From contig JAJRPG010000046.1 of NCBI GenBank assembly GCA_024280855.1, positions 1-64,000 of the forward strand: a stretch of 64,000 nt of DNA, given 5' to 3'. Of this stretch, positions 8,138-17,301 are shown piece after piece. A program made the translations under genes and the position numbers. The notes below the pieces were generated by a model, which saw nothing but the letters and a program-made list of their open reading frames with translations, was not told the DNA's origin and did no database searches. The stretch is from Planctomycetota bacterium (lineage in GTDB: Bacteria > Planctomycetota > Phycisphaerae > UBA1845). Position 1 is the first letter of the stretch. Each line of letters begins with the position of its first letter.

Positions 8138-9529
8138 TTACCTCGACACCAACGCACAGACCTCATCAGCGGTGCGAGGCAGATACTCAGACAAGACTTC
8201 AGGCTTGCCTGACTCTTTTACGACAATGACTTCTTCAATTCTAATGCCGCCGAAATTGTCTTTTAATAACGCATCTACAGCAGGGCGATTTATCACATCT
8301 TGAAACGGTTTAATCATTTCTTCGTTAGCCCATAAGGCTGGGACTAAATAGATGCCCGGCTCTATAGTCAAAGCATACCCGGCTTGGAGGTCTCTATCGA
8401 GTCGTAAGAATTTATCGCCGAATGGTTCACGCCGCGTGCGCCCGGAAGCATACCCCGCTAAGTCTCCGAACTCTTCCATATCGTGAACGTCCAATCCAAT
8501 AAGATGACCAAGTCCATGACAGAAAAACAATGTGTGCGCACGCCTTGCGACTAAATCGTCAATATCTCCTTGCAAGCATTCTGCCTCAACTAACCCTTCA
8601 CAAATAGCCCGCGCAGCTAGGTCATGAATATCTCGATAGCGCGCGCCTGATACGCAAGCAGCGATAGCTAACTGTTGTGCCCTCAGTACAGTGTCGTACA
8701 ATTGTCTCTGGATTGAAGTAAATTCGCCGCTAACCGGAAGCGTGCGCGTGAAATCCGAGGCGTATCCCGAAAGCGTCTCAGCCCCTGAATCTACTAACAA
8801 AAGATCGCCAGCCTTTAATTGATTCGAGTAAACGTGGGAGTGTAAAATTTCTCCCCGAATACTTACTATAGGTGTAAACGATGGGTCGCATTCGTTCGCG
8901 GTGTATACGCTCATAATCGCTGCGGCGACATCAGCTTCCCGTTGGCCAACGGCACAGGCGTGCATAGCAGCGATGTGTGCTTCAATGCCCACGCGGGCAG
9001 CTTCACGCATCGCCACCAATTCATGTTCACCTTTAACCAGACGCAATTCTATAATGGCTAGTTGAACCTCTGCCCCAGCTGGCTGAATGTTTGCGGAGTT
9101 CATCCACTGCGAAGTCGTTGGACAAGGTGGGCACAAACCTTGGGCGTCGCGTTTTTCGACCGTCTTAGCTAACAAGTCTACTTCGACCAACGAGGCTATA
9201 TCTATGCCGGACGCCCGAGAAATTTCTTCGTCGCACGCACTATCTCCCGTCCAAAGGATTTCGTCGAAGTCCGGGCGAGAGCGAAACAGTGTGCATCCGG
9301 TCGAACCATCGCTGCCGGGTTCGATGAGTAGGGCAGCGCCTTCGATGGGCGGGCCGCCAAAATACAAATAATTACTAGCGGCGCGAAAAGGTTGCACGTT
9401 GGTGGCATATTTTCTAGCCCGCGCACACCCGGCAAAAATGACCACAGGACGAGTAATTTTATCCGCAAACTCCTTACGTCTATCACGATAAATCGCGGGT
9501 GGCGCTGGCATGGAAAATGATGTTGACAA
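8138..9529 (-). CDS. pepP: Xaa-Pro aminopeptidase (M24B family)
   Basis: Removes N-terminal residues that precede proline; cytosolic metallopeptidase with two metal ions. Seen: N-terminal aminopeptidase-P domain (IYRDRRKEFADKI ... NYLYFGG), then the creatinase fold with the metal ligands in order: Asp of LLVDSGAE, Asp of ASDFTRT, His of FFCHGLGHLIG, Glu of IEPGIY and Glu of RIEEVIVV. The 463-residue length fits PepP. MPAPPAIY, six residues in, is an alternative start. The plus-strand frames inside it are shadows. The gene converges on the HD-GYP gene 53 bp away. Confidence 0.92.
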   Translation of the reverse strand: MSTSFSMPAPPAIYRDRRKEFADKITRPVVIFAGCARARKYATNVQPFRAASNYLYFGGPPIEGAALLIEPGSDGSTGCTLFRSRPDFDEILWTGDSACDEEISRASGIDIASLVEVDLLAKTVEKRDAQGLCPPCPTTSQWMNSANIQPAGAEVQLAIIELRLVKGEHELVAMREAARVGIEAHIAAMHACAVGQREADVAAAIMSVYTANECDPSFTPIVSIRGEILHSHVYSNQLKAGDLLLVDSGAETLSGYASDFTRTLPVSGEFTSIQRQLYDTVLRAQQLAIAACVSGARYRDIHDLAARAICEGLVEAECLQGDIDDLVARRAHTLFFCHGLGHLIGLDVHDMEEFGDLAGYASGRTRREPFGDKFLRLDRDLQAGYALTIEPGIYLVPALWANEEMIKPFQDVINRPAVDALLKDNFGGIRIEEVIVVKESGKPEVLSEYLPRTADEVCALVSR

Positions 9530-9642
9530 TTGCTTAAACCTTTCGCATAAAACATTTCAAGGCCTGTCACAATACTACGATTGCCAAGCAGACGCAAAGC
9601 TTTGGATGCGATTGACTTAAAAAATAGCGATAGGGTGGTGAT

Positions 9643-11136
9643 TTATGTGATTGGAATATGTGTGGAAGGCGTAGCTGGTTTCGTTAAGAGACTCGATAAA
9701 TCGTCATGCTCACGGATTCCCATCGAAAGGCGCATGTACGCTGTTGCACGATATACAAAGATATGAACCAGAACAGCGAGAATTGGCGTCGTAAAATCCT
9801 GCGTGAACAAGCTCGCCCCTTGCTCGAACATAGCCGCACGACAGGCTACAAACGCAATCAACCACCCGGATATGACACCGGCATCTATGATTCTCATGCG
9901 TCGCATGAACGTCACCAATGGCCAACTCAAACAGCTATAGCAGACGAAAATAGTCATAAGGTTACCCAACGCAGCGCGCAGTGAACCTTGCCACATAGCC
10001 CTGAAAGGTAGTTGAAAACCGGCTAATTGCGACACGTCCCATTGATGGGTCTTGCCCTTGAGATATGCGTTGATAAGCAAAACCGACGCTTGAATTCCAA
10101 TGGCAACTAGAAGTAAAGTCTTGGATAATATGGGCGCGCGATTGACCGACTCGCGACGCATGGCGATTGGCCGAAAACAGGCTCGTGCGATGCTTGCGCC
10201 TATAGCTGTCGCGAGACTTCTTATAATAATGTCTGTACTTTCAAAGACGTGCGACAACGTGAATAGTTGCAGAAATTCGATCACCACGACAAGTATAAAT
10301 CCATGACGTAACGTAGACACCATCGCCTGGCTAAGTGAACTCGTATGCTCCATGCGACCGACGAAAAACAAGTAGCCTAACAGTACAAACCACGCGGTAC
10401 TCTCAAGATGCGCAAGGGCAGTTGACGAATCCGCGATCCAATATGTCGGGTTGATCATACCCAAAATTTGCCAATCAGCGCGAAGAAAACCTGTTTTCAT
10501 TTGGCTTGTCGAATGAACGAAATCAAATGGAAACAAGTGAAAAATACACAACGCCATCGTGATTCCCAAGGCAAGAGACGAATATGGATAGAAGAACACG
10601 CGATCTCTTACATGGGCGCTAAATCGGCTCGTGAAAATACTTGCAGCCCAGGCAGAAATGGCCCCAACAAACATCCCCGCAACATCGCTGGCCACGTCAA
10701 ACCATGAAGCCACGCGCGAAAGTGTCGCCGACTGACACGATTCGACCGCTACACTTATCAATGCACCAACGAGTAGTGTCGCAATTAAAGCGCTAGTTGC
10801 GCGATAGCGGATATTTCGCATCGCTGAAAAGGTAACATAACCCAAAACTGCGTAGACTAAAAGATTGGTAATGAAATCTTCAATCGAGGACGGATACCAT
10901 GTAATCAGCATTAAACCGAAACCGTTCTTGATTGATAACAAACCGGACTGAAATCGAAAGGGAATCAACGACCCATAAATGGTCAAGCCTATGATCGTAA
11001 TTAGCCAGCCGACACCAATCATCGGTTGAGTTGCTGGCGAGGTCTGCAGGCTCATTATCTCTGTCGATACTGGCCTTCTGGTAACAGAAATATCCTGTCG
11101 AAACATCCTTCTACCCCCATCCTGATCGAACACCAA
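9643..11136 (-). CDS. Integral membrane protein with two VanZ-like domains
   Basis: A 497-residue membrane protein with roughly ten to twelve hydrophobic helices. Two VanZ-like units are visible: the first with IYGSLIPFRF, DFITNLLVYAVLGYV and VAVESCQ (about 50-135), the second with FHLFPFDF, AWFVLLGYLFF and VVVIEFLQLFTLSHVFESTD (about 200-320). A third hydrophobic block follows. VanZ-like proteins are linked to glycopeptide resistance or envelope functions, but most are uncharacterised. Met at 11106 or 11055 may be the real start, since the first 27 residues are polar. It is divergent from the oxidoreductase. Confidence 0.75.
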   Translation of the reverse strand: MVFDQDGGRRMFRQDISVTRRPVSTEIMSLQTSPATQPMIGVGWLITIIGLTIYGSLIPFRFQSGLLSIKNGFGLMLITWYPSSIEDFITNLLVYAVLGYVTFSAMRNIRYRATSALIATLLVGALISVAVESCQSATLSRVASWFDVASDVAGMFVGAISAWAASIFTSRFSAHVRDRVFFYPYSSLALGITMALCIFHLFPFDFVHSTSQMKTGFLRADWQILGMINPTYWIADSSTALAHLESTAWFVLLGYLFFVGRMEHTSSLSQAMVSTLRHGFILVVVIEFLQLFTLSHVFESTDIIIRSLATAIGASIARACFRPIAMRRESVNRAPILSKTLLLVAIGIQASVLLINAYLKGKTHQWDVSQLAGFQLPFRAMWQGSLRAALGNLMTIFVCYSCLSWPLVTFMRRMRIIDAGVISGWLIAFVACRAAMFEQGASLFTQDFTTPILAVLVHIFVYRATAYMRLSMGIREHDDLSSLLTKPATPSTHIPIT

Positions 11137-11331
11137 GCGTGTCTCAGCAACCCGTACTTGTTTTCAGGCAATCCGCGTGGCTAGGTTTTAGAAGAGGCAA
11201 TGACACCAGGAATCCTTGAGTAGCACCGATAATCGCAGTGCCGCCGTCCACCATTGGCTTTGCAACCGAACATCATTGGCTACGATGTTAAGATGTGACG
11301 GATGTAGCGGTTGCTCGTATTGTGGTGGCTG

Positions 11332-11363
11332 GTTGCGTTAAAGACGCAACGCTTCAACGCAAC
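11332..11363. promoter_or_regulatory. Possible operator: three GTTGCGT half-sites
   Basis: GTTGCGT (11332-11338) and its inverse ACGCAAC (11344-11350) form a hairpin/palindrome with a 5-nt centre, and a second ACGCAAC follows at 11357-11363. It sits 45-76 bp before the start of the oxidoreductase gene, where a repressor would act. No regulator gene is adjacent, so this is only a suggestion. Confidence 0.3.
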
Positions 11364-11407
11364 GATGCGAAAATACGTCGCTGATTCGCAACGCGAACAA
11401 ACTGGAA

Positions 11408-12445
11408 ATGAATGACACGATGAAGGCAGCAGTGATACACGAGTTCGGTGCAGAGGACGTGCTGAAGTACGAAGACGTCGCCCGCCCTGAGCCTGGCGCT
11501 GGAGATGTTGTAATCAAGGTGGCGGCGTGCGGCATTAATCGCTACGACCTATATCTCCGCATGGGAGCCGTGTTTTCGGACATAACTTTTCCACATGTGC
11601 TTGGCGCTGACATCGCGGGAACGATCTCAGCCGTTAGTGATGATGTGGCCAACTGGCAAGTGGGCGATAAGGTCATCGCGGCTCCGGGATATCCGGTTAA
11701 TCCAGCGGATTGGGACATCAAGCCTGAAAACCAAGCGCCTAGCTTTGAAGTGACGGGGACACATACTTGGGGCGGCAATGCTGAGTATGTGCGTATGCCC
11801 TCACGATTTGTATACAAGGATGACACCGGGCTTCCCGCACAAGAAGTAGCGGCGATGCCTTTGGTGCTGATGACAGCCGTTCATGCGGTGGAGACATTGG
11901 GTGAAGTTCGCAGCGGCATGAAAATACTCGTGCAAGCCGGCGCTTCGGGTAGTGGAAATGCTTGCATTCAGGTAGCTCGCGCGCTTGGCGCAGAAGTCGT
12001 TACAACGGTTGGCTCTACGGAGAAAGTCGAAACAGCCATTCAGGCCGGCGCGACACGAGTCATCAATTACAATGAATGCAACTTCGCAGATGAGGTACTA
12101 GATTGGACAGCAGGCCAAGGCGTGGACGTGGTTATCGACAATGTCGGCGCGAGCGTTTTGGAAGAAAATTTACGATCACTGCGTCTTGGGGGTATTTTCG
12201 TAAATTTCGGACTCGTGGGAGGCTACAAAGCACAACTGAACATACGCGATCTTTTCTTCCGGCAACATCAACTTCGAGGATCATTCATGGGAAGCCTGGA
12301 CGAATTTCAACGCGGCCTAAACCTGCTCCGTGACGGGAAGGTCAAAGCCATGATCGATAAAACATTTCCACTCAACGAAGCAGCCCAGGCCCATCGATAT
12401 ATCGAATCTCGCGCAGTTCGTGGTAAGGTCGTTCTTATCCCATAA
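11408..12445 (+). CDS. Quinone oxidoreductase / zinc-type alcohol dehydrogenase family (MDR)
   Basis: NAD(P)H-dependent medium-chain dehydrogenase/reductase of 345 residues. Seen: GroES-like N-terminal domain (MKAAVIHEFG, AACGINRYDLYLRMG, FPHVLGADIAG), nucleotide-binding Rossmann segment LVQAGASGSGNACIQVARALGAE at about 175-197 (family pattern AGxSGxG), then GVDVVIDNVG and a family-like C-terminus AQAHRYIESRAVRGKVVL. It could be a quinone reductase, crotonyl-CoA-reductase-like or alcohol dehydrogenase; the substrate cannot be decided. MKAAVIHEFG at 11420 is an equally good start. It stands alone. Confidence 0.88.
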   Translation: MNDTMKAAVIHEFGAEDVLKYEDVARPEPGAGDVVIKVAACGINRYDLYLRMGAVFSDITFPHVLGADIAGTISAVSDDVANWQVGDKVIAAPGYPVNPADWDIKPENQAPSFEVTGTHTWGGNAEYVRMPSRFVYKDDTGLPAQEVAAMPLVLMTAVHAVETLGEVRSGMKILVQAGASGSGNACIQVARALGAEVVTTVGSTEKVETAIQAGATRVINYNECNFADEVLDWTAGQGVDVVIDNVGASVLEENLRSLRLGGIFVNFGLVGGYKAQLNIRDLFFRQHQLRGSFMGSLDEFQRGLNLLRDGKVKAMIDKTFPLNEAAQAHRYIESRAVRGKVVLIP

Positions 12446-12557
12446 ACTGTAGCTTCATCATAAACTGCCAAAAAAACAGATGAAACATACTCCCCTTAAC
12501 CGGGCCAGCGCACATGACTGGGTGGTTTAGGCGGACTGGCCTTGGCATACGGTAAAG

Positions 12558-13025
12558 TCAATTGACTATCTGCGTCCACGATCCGGGCACCTCGGTAATC
12601 AAGCCATTCACGTCCTGTAACTTCATTTGAAGTATATATTTCGCATCGCCTTTTAATGCCGTGGCTGTTAACACCACGAAATTGTTGGGGGCTAAGGATA
12701 TGTCGTCGTCTTCAGGATCGGTTACGACCAGCGTGAAGGTTCCGTCACCAATGATTTGATTTGTGACCCACGCGCCGGTCGTAGGTCGATTGGTTCGCCA
12801 AGCCGTATCGCTGCGCATCCAGTAGAAGCCCATTTCGATGGCTGAATGTGCGTAGGCACGGGCTAGCATAAAGTCGCTGCCTGTTTGAATAGCACGCCGC
12901 TCTACGCGCACGGCCATTAGCGCCGCTAAGCCAATGACCATAACCGTTAATGAGCTTCCCATGACCAGGATGTAGACTATGCCTCGCCTGCGCATGGTGG
13001 ATCGTTTTTTTGAATTCATTTTCAT
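12558..13025 (-). CDS. PilX/GspK-like minor pilin
   Basis: Last gene of the pseudopilus cluster. Seen: a basic leader ending RRRG, then a hydrophobic helix (IVYILVMGSSLTVMVIG) and a helix continuing RVERRAIQTGSDFMLARAYAHSAIEMGFYWM. The helix lacks the Glu at position 5 of the mature protein, as in GspK and PilX, which sit at the filament tip. At 155 residues it is shorter than GspK and closer to PilX. Processed by a prepilin peptidase that is not in this window. It follows the GspI/PilV-like gene by 74 bp. Confidence 0.75.
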   Translation of the reverse strand: MKMNSKKRSTMRRRGIVYILVMGSSLTVMVIGLAALMAVRVERRAIQTGSDFMLARAYAHSAIEMGFYWMRSDTAWRTNRPTTGAWVTNQIIGDGTFTLVVTDPEDDDISLAPNNFVVLTATALKGDAKYILQMKLQDVNGLITEVPGSWTQIVN

Positions 13026-13099
13026 TTGAAAGACTTATTATCATCCATCTCTATTGCTATCCATCTCCGCGCACGCTGAAGCATGCGGCTCGAAATTAT

Positions 13100-14278
13100 C
13101 TATGGCGTATCCAATCCTCCGGCCCAGGCAACGGATCGTTGCATGATCGTTTGTCCATTGGCGCTTAGTGAATTGAAATCAAACGCAGATTGCCCCCAGG
13201 GAAGATGTACGCGGCGTCCGGCGGTGATCCCTCCGCCCTGCATAGATGCGCCAGTATTTAAGATTCCAAAACCAGCAAAGGAGGTCGCTCCACCTCCATT
13301 AGAGGTACCACCAAGATATAAGATATCCGTCGATGTGGCCCCGTTAAACACTTGGACAGGCTGACTTGAAGTATATATCGTCATCCATCCCAACACAAAC
13401 GGTGTAGTGATGTAATGTGTGTTGTCCCAGATATTAAGTCTCGTGGTTGAAACTGCAGAATAGCTTAAACTAAATCCAAAGTCATCTAATAAATCTGGAT
13501 TTTCATTGATAATCCCTTTTGACGTAGTTGAGAAATCGGCCCGCATTTGGGCGGGATTTACTTCGGAAGAGATGTAAATAGCTACAACATCTGCTGCTTG
13601 TAGATCCACATCTGATTGAAATTCGGAAACGGAAATCGTGACAACCTCATACCCCCATAACTCCAACAAAGAGATTCGTGCTAGTTCCGTTGTTGTCGCG
13701 GTATTGATAGTCATTCCCTTAGTTAGGTATAAAATTTTAGGTGGCGATGGCGCATCTGGCGGGCCTGGTGTGCGGATGCCTATGAAAGAAGCCATCTCAA
13801 CGGAATTGTAAAATATTGATACCGTAATTCGCTTAACATCAGTGGCCGATACTGATGTCGTAGCTAAGTCGGCTGGTGATACCCAATCAACAAGGACTTT
13901 ACGCGACCAGTTAGCCATGCCTAGCAATGGATCGCCATTCCTTTTTTCCAATGCCACTCGGTTCCAATCGTCGTAATCATCGACGTCGTCAAAACCTAAA
14001 CGATTGGCACTATTTTCAGCTGGTTCCAGACCAAATGTAGGCGTCTGGTCAGGGTCTTCGTAGGGCAAAGCCATGATCTCAGATAACATGGCTTGACCAA
14101 TACCGTGGGCCATGGCCTTTCTGCTGACCTGCGAACGACCTGTGGTTGTTGCACCTACTGTATTAAGGGCTGCGACCATGAGAGTACCAACGATGACAAT
14201 AGAGATCAGGCTTTCGGCTAGGCTAAATCCTTTGCGACGCGATCTAAAATGTCGAAATGTTGCCATAGCTTTACTCAC
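13100..14278 (-). CDS. GspI/PilV-like minor pilin fused to a GATase-like extracellular domain
   Basis: N-terminal class III signal: leader to RRKG, then FSLAESLISIVIVG with Glu5, as in GspI/PilV. The pilin part runs to about residue 180 (RKAMAHGIGQAMLSEIMALP is typical of the family). Residues about 185-392 are extra: KILYLTKGMTINTATTTELA, LLELWGYEVVTIS, ADVVAIYISSEV, LLDDFGFSLS and a final IMQRSVAWAGG. That order resembles the flavodoxin/GATase-like domain found in many secreted proteins (judged by eye). It would be displayed at the filament tip. The gene overlaps the upstream gene by 4 bp. Confidence 0.8.
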   Translation of the reverse strand: MSKAMATFRHFRSRRKGFSLAESLISIVIVGTLMVAALNTVGATTTGRSQVSRKAMAHGIGQAMLSEIMALPYEDPDQTPTFGLEPAENSANRLGFDDVDDYDDWNRVALEKRNGDPLLGMANWSRKVLVDWVSPADLATTSVSATDVKRITVSIFYNSVEMASFIGIRTPGPPDAPSPPKILYLTKGMTINTATTTELARISLLELWGYEVVTISVSEFQSDVDLQAADVVAIYISSEVNPAQMRADFSTTSKGIINENPDLLDDFGFSLSYSAVSTTRLNIWDNTHYITTPFVLGWMTIYTSSQPVQVFNGATSTDILYLGGTSNGGGATSFAGFGILNTGASMQGGGITAGRRVHLPWGQSAFDFNSLSANGQTIMQRSVAWAGGLDTP

Positions 14279-15378
14279 TGAACGGTCACGCTCGGATGGT
14301 TTAGTACGTTTGTAGACGTGGCATGCGTCATGTTCGTGCCACCATCTATTTGAAGCTCGATGGTTACGGTATTCAGTTTGTTTGTAGCTGGTGGAAGTCC
14401 TGCATTGTTATTAATCCTGGCTGTACCGTATACATAAAAGCCAGTCAGGGTAGTCGACAATACTTGTACCCAGGCCCCACCTGCATCGTTTGATGTGAAT
14501 AGCTTCACGTTAGTCCGAGCTACGGAAGGCTGTTGATATAATATCACGCTAGTAACCGGATCTGAACCTATGACTGGCGTTAGCGTGACACAAATCCCCT
14601 GATCTGGATTTAGCCACGGCGAGAGTGTGTAATCGATCGTGGCTGCAGTCCAATTTTTACCTAGCGAGCTTTCCAGGAGTTGCACACTTTCGATGGCCGT
14701 CGTATTAGGTCGACCATTGCCACTATCGTTCCTCAGCTCTACATTGGTGATGCCTTTCTTCTTCCCGGAATTCTTTCCCCGAAATACGACTTGATCGAGC
14801 TTCCATTTTGTCGTATTAGCCGGGAGTATCGCAGGGTCTGGGACGACATACTGCGATAGCCAAGTTGTGTCTGTAATATTATAGGAGAACTCTGTAGCAC
14901 CGGCATCTATATCGATACTCGAAAAAAGCGTAAATGGCCGGTCGGTTGTACCGGCACCGCCACCGGCACCGCCAGCTGCATCTATATCGAAAGCCATTTC
15001 AAATCGATTCACATTTTCCAATACTGTGACCGCAGGCAATAAGTTATATTTTCGTGTTAATGGATCACCCAGTACACCGGACCATTCGTAGCGAATCGTT
15101 TCGGCGACGGCATTAGCATCTCGATCAGCCACGGTGAACTCTATTGCGTTCAGAGAGGCTAGTGTAAAAGACTGAGCCACTGATATTTCGTTGGACATTT
15201 TTTCAAGAATTTTATAACTTGCGATCGATTGAGAAAGCTTGTTCGACGAGCTTGGCAACGCGCGACTTGCTAGCACCATAGAAGAACCAATGCCTAGTAG
15301 TACAAGAGATGCGATGGACATACTCACGACCAGCTCGATCAACGTTACGCCGCGACGAACATGGGTATATTTGTTCAT
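14275..15378 (-). CDS. PilW/GspJ-like minor pilin
   Basis: A 367-residue pilin-like protein. Seen: leader ending VRRG, cleavage before VTLIELVVSMSIASLVLLGIG (Glu5 present), a helix with SKLSQSIASYKILEKMSNEIS, then a long beta-rich region with repeated Thr/Ser/Asn strands (about 90-365). This size and layout fit PilW or GspJ of the tip complex, though the globular part is longer than usual GspJ and its fold cannot be read. It is followed, with a 4-bp overlap, by the GspI/PilV-like gene, implying translational coupling. Confidence 0.8.
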   Translation of the reverse strand: MNKYTHVRRGVTLIELVVSMSIASLVLLGIGSSMVLASRALPSSSNKLSQSIASYKILEKMSNEISVAQSFTLASLNAIEFTVADRDANAVAETIRYEWSGVLGDPLTRKYNLLPAVTVLENVNRFEMAFDIDAAGGAGGGAGTTDRPFTLFSSIDIDAGATEFSYNITDTTWLSQYVVPDPAILPANTTKWKLDQVVFRGKNSGKKKGITNVELRNDSGNGRPNTTAIESVQLLESSLGKNWTAATIDYTLSPWLNPDQGICVTLTPVIGSDPVTSVILYQQPSVARTNVKLFTSNDAGGAWVQVLSTTLTGFYVYGTARINNNAGLPPATNKLNTVTIELQIDGGTNMTHATSTNVLNHPSVTVQ

Positions 15379-15405
15379 GAGTGGTTATCCAATCCTAGTG
15401 TGGTA

Positions 15406-15936
15406 CTAATTCACGACTATGGGTACAGGAATATCTACCTGTAATGGCACTGGAACAGCTACCTGAATTATTTTTGTCCCAATGTTGATTCGAGACGATT
15501 GGTTCCCGATCTGAAGATCGACATAGCCTGAGGTGACTATTTCGCCGTATCCGTCGTAGGTAAGTTTCGCTACGCCCCCAAAATCAGCGGCGATGATTTT
15601 AACTTGGTAAGGTTCCTCCAATAAAGAAACTTTATAGAAATTACCAGGGTGGTCTGGATCTTCAATCGCGTTGATACGATACTCATTCGCTACTAAATCT
15701 ACCCAAACGGTAATCGACGTGCTTGTAGTTCTAGCACGATCGCTTACACGATTCAGGTCGGTGATAACTCTCCTCACGGCTCCGTCTAATCGCTGACGTG
15801 CGGAGGCCTGGGCATATCGAGGGACTGCGACGGCTGATATCGTGCCGATGATAACCAGGACGATGAGCATTTCCGCCATCGAGAAAGCATGCCGTCGTGA
15901 TTCGGCCTTCTGATGATGTGACTGATTCGATTTCAT
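15406..15936 (-). CDS. GspH/FimT-like minor pseudopilin
   Basis: A 176-residue pseudopilin. Seen: leader with SRRHA, cleavage before FSMAEMLIVLVIIGTISAVA (Ala rather than Gly at -1, which prepilin peptidases tolerate), then the GspH/FimT pattern RQRLDGAVRRVITDLNRVSDRARTTS and a beta-sandwich rich region (ITVWVDLVANEYRI, YDGYGEIVTSGYVDLQIG). The helix ends VPRYAQASAR as in type II minor pseudopilins. It lies between the major-type pseudopilins and PilW/GspJ, the usual order in such operons. Confidence 0.82.
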   Translation of the reverse strand: MKSNQSHHQKAESRRHAFSMAEMLIVLVIIGTISAVAVPRYAQASARQRLDGAVRRVITDLNRVSDRARTTSTSITVWVDLVANEYRINAIEDPDHPGNFYKVSLLEEPYQVKIIAADFGGVAKLTYDGYGEIVTSGYVDLQIGNQSSRINIGTKIIQVAVPVPLQVDIPVPIVVN

Positions 15937-15959
15937 ACGCCGTCCAGATCGTGACCGTT

Positions 15960-16544
15960 CTATTTCACCATCATATCAACTTTTTTCGCATCCAAAACGC
16001 CCACTCCGTTTAGCTTTGCCGTGGTTGTTGAGATGTAAAACGCCCCGTCGGCTAACACCGCAACCCAGCCTACCGTTCCTTTGGCGGGGTCCGCGTCGGC
16101 CTTGACTGCCTTGACCTTAACGTCTCTTAAATTGTTAAAGGGATTTGTTGGAAACGGCGGTCTGAGATATGGACCATACAAGTATGTGGATGACCCCAAA
16201 GGGTTCACTGCCCCCGATTCACTGGAGTATTGCATGAGCTGCCGCACAAACATGACGTTGTCGGGCGTTGTGGTTCCCGGCGTATAGCCGGGGTACTTTC
16301 CATGCTCGGCATAGTACACGTCAACGGCTTTGCGCACGTTAGCAAGCGTTGCCATGAGTGCTTCGGCTTTGGCACCTTTAGCAGCAGAAGAGATTCGTGG
16401 GACAGCTACGGCGGAGATCACGCCTATGATGACAACCACGATGACTAACTCCACCAAGCTAAACGCTCGATGATGAGCCTGGCGCCAAACAAGTCGCTTG
16501 GCCTGACCACTCACTGAACAGGTTTTCCGTGCTAAGGCGTTCAT
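15960..16544 (-). CDS. Major-type pseudopilin (GspG/PilA-like) 2
   Basis: The second of two neighbouring GspG-like subunits. Start at 16544 (MNALARK) gives a leader to HHRA, then FSLVELVIVVVIIGVISAVA, Glu5 present and Ala at -1. The helix is followed by ALMATLANVRKAVDVYYAEHGKYPG, the classical GspG start, then YGPYLRPPFPTNPF. A longer open frame reaches 16610 but adds an unlikely leader. The last 40 residues carry a small strand pair (GWVAVLADGAFYIS). It probably assembles into the filament with, or instead of, the other major-type subunit. Confidence 0.85.
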   Translation of the reverse strand: MNALARKTCSVSGQAKRLVWRQAHHRAFSLVELVIVVVIIGVISAVAVPRISSAAKGAKAEALMATLANVRKAVDVYYAEHGKYPGYTPGTTTPDNVMFVRQLMQYSSESGAVNPLGSSTYLYGPYLRPPFPTNPFNNLRDVKVKAVKADADPAKGTVGWVAVLADGAFYISTTTAKLNGVGVLDAKKVDMMVK

Positions 16545-16658
16545 GACAATTGCATGTTCCCCAAAAGGATGGCCGCTTGGTCGCCATGAAAGGCAATACC
16601 TCGCGGCCAATTGGACTTATCGCCCTTAATTGATTTATCCTGCCAACCGACCGGACAA

Positions 16659-17150
16659 CTAGTAACTACTGTAAGTGACTGAATTGTCGTCTGATAGCAA
16701 AGAGTTAATTACAATGGACCCCTTATCGGTGCTATAAATCCAACCTTCACCAGTAGCTACGGAAGCGGCGTCTGGCGCGGGAACGCCCGTCGTTATAATA
16801 ATTGTCGCATTACCCTTGTTTTCACCAACCGAAGCTGGCGGAAAACCAGAACGCAGGTACGGTCCATAATCAGTACCCGCTGCACCAGCAAAATCAGTTG
16901 TCTCGACCAATTTCAGTTCGATCGCTGCCTGGTTGGCACCAGCCGGGAACACGCCGCCATGCTCAGCGGCATACATGTCGATGGCATTACGCAAACCGGC
17001 CAAGCTGGCACGTAGCGCTGCGTCACCCGCCCCCTTTGCACCACGACTGATTCTTGGTACTGCCACTGCGGCGATAACGCCAATGATGACGACCACGATT
17101 ACCAATTCGACCAAACTAAAGCCGCCAACCTTCTTTGTATTTTTCATCAT
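16659..17150 (-). CDS. Major-type pseudopilin (GspG/PilA-like) 1
   Basis: Short leader MMKNTKKVGG, then FSLVELVIVVVIIGVIAAVA with Glu5, and VPRISRGAKGAGDAALRASL, nearly identical in plan to its neighbour. RNAIDMYAAEHGGVFPAG matches GspG, and YGPYLRSGFPPASVGENKG occurs in both subunits. The start at 17150 follows GCAGGCGAGAAA, a plausible Shine-Dalgarno; an open frame reaches 17177. Being first of the pilin genes and having the stronger upstream gap (151 bp), it is the likelier main filament subunit. Confidence 0.87.
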   Translation of the reverse strand: MMKNTKKVGGFSLVELVIVVVIIGVIAAVAVPRISRGAKGAGDAALRASLAGLRNAIDMYAAEHGGVFPAGANQAAIELKLVETTDFAGAAGTDYGPYLRSGFPPASVGENKGNATIIITTGVPAPDAASVATGEGWIYSTDKGSIVINSLLSDDNSVTYSSY

Positions 17151-17301
17151 TATTTTCTCGCCTGCAGAAAGTTCCACTCGTCCACTATTTTTTTTATAAG
17201 GAAAACCATTTTCTAACCGTTGCCATTTCCCTCTTACAGTCTACGAAACAAGACTGCCCCCGACTACCCCAACCATCTATCGTCTGCTCATAAGCACAGG
17301 T

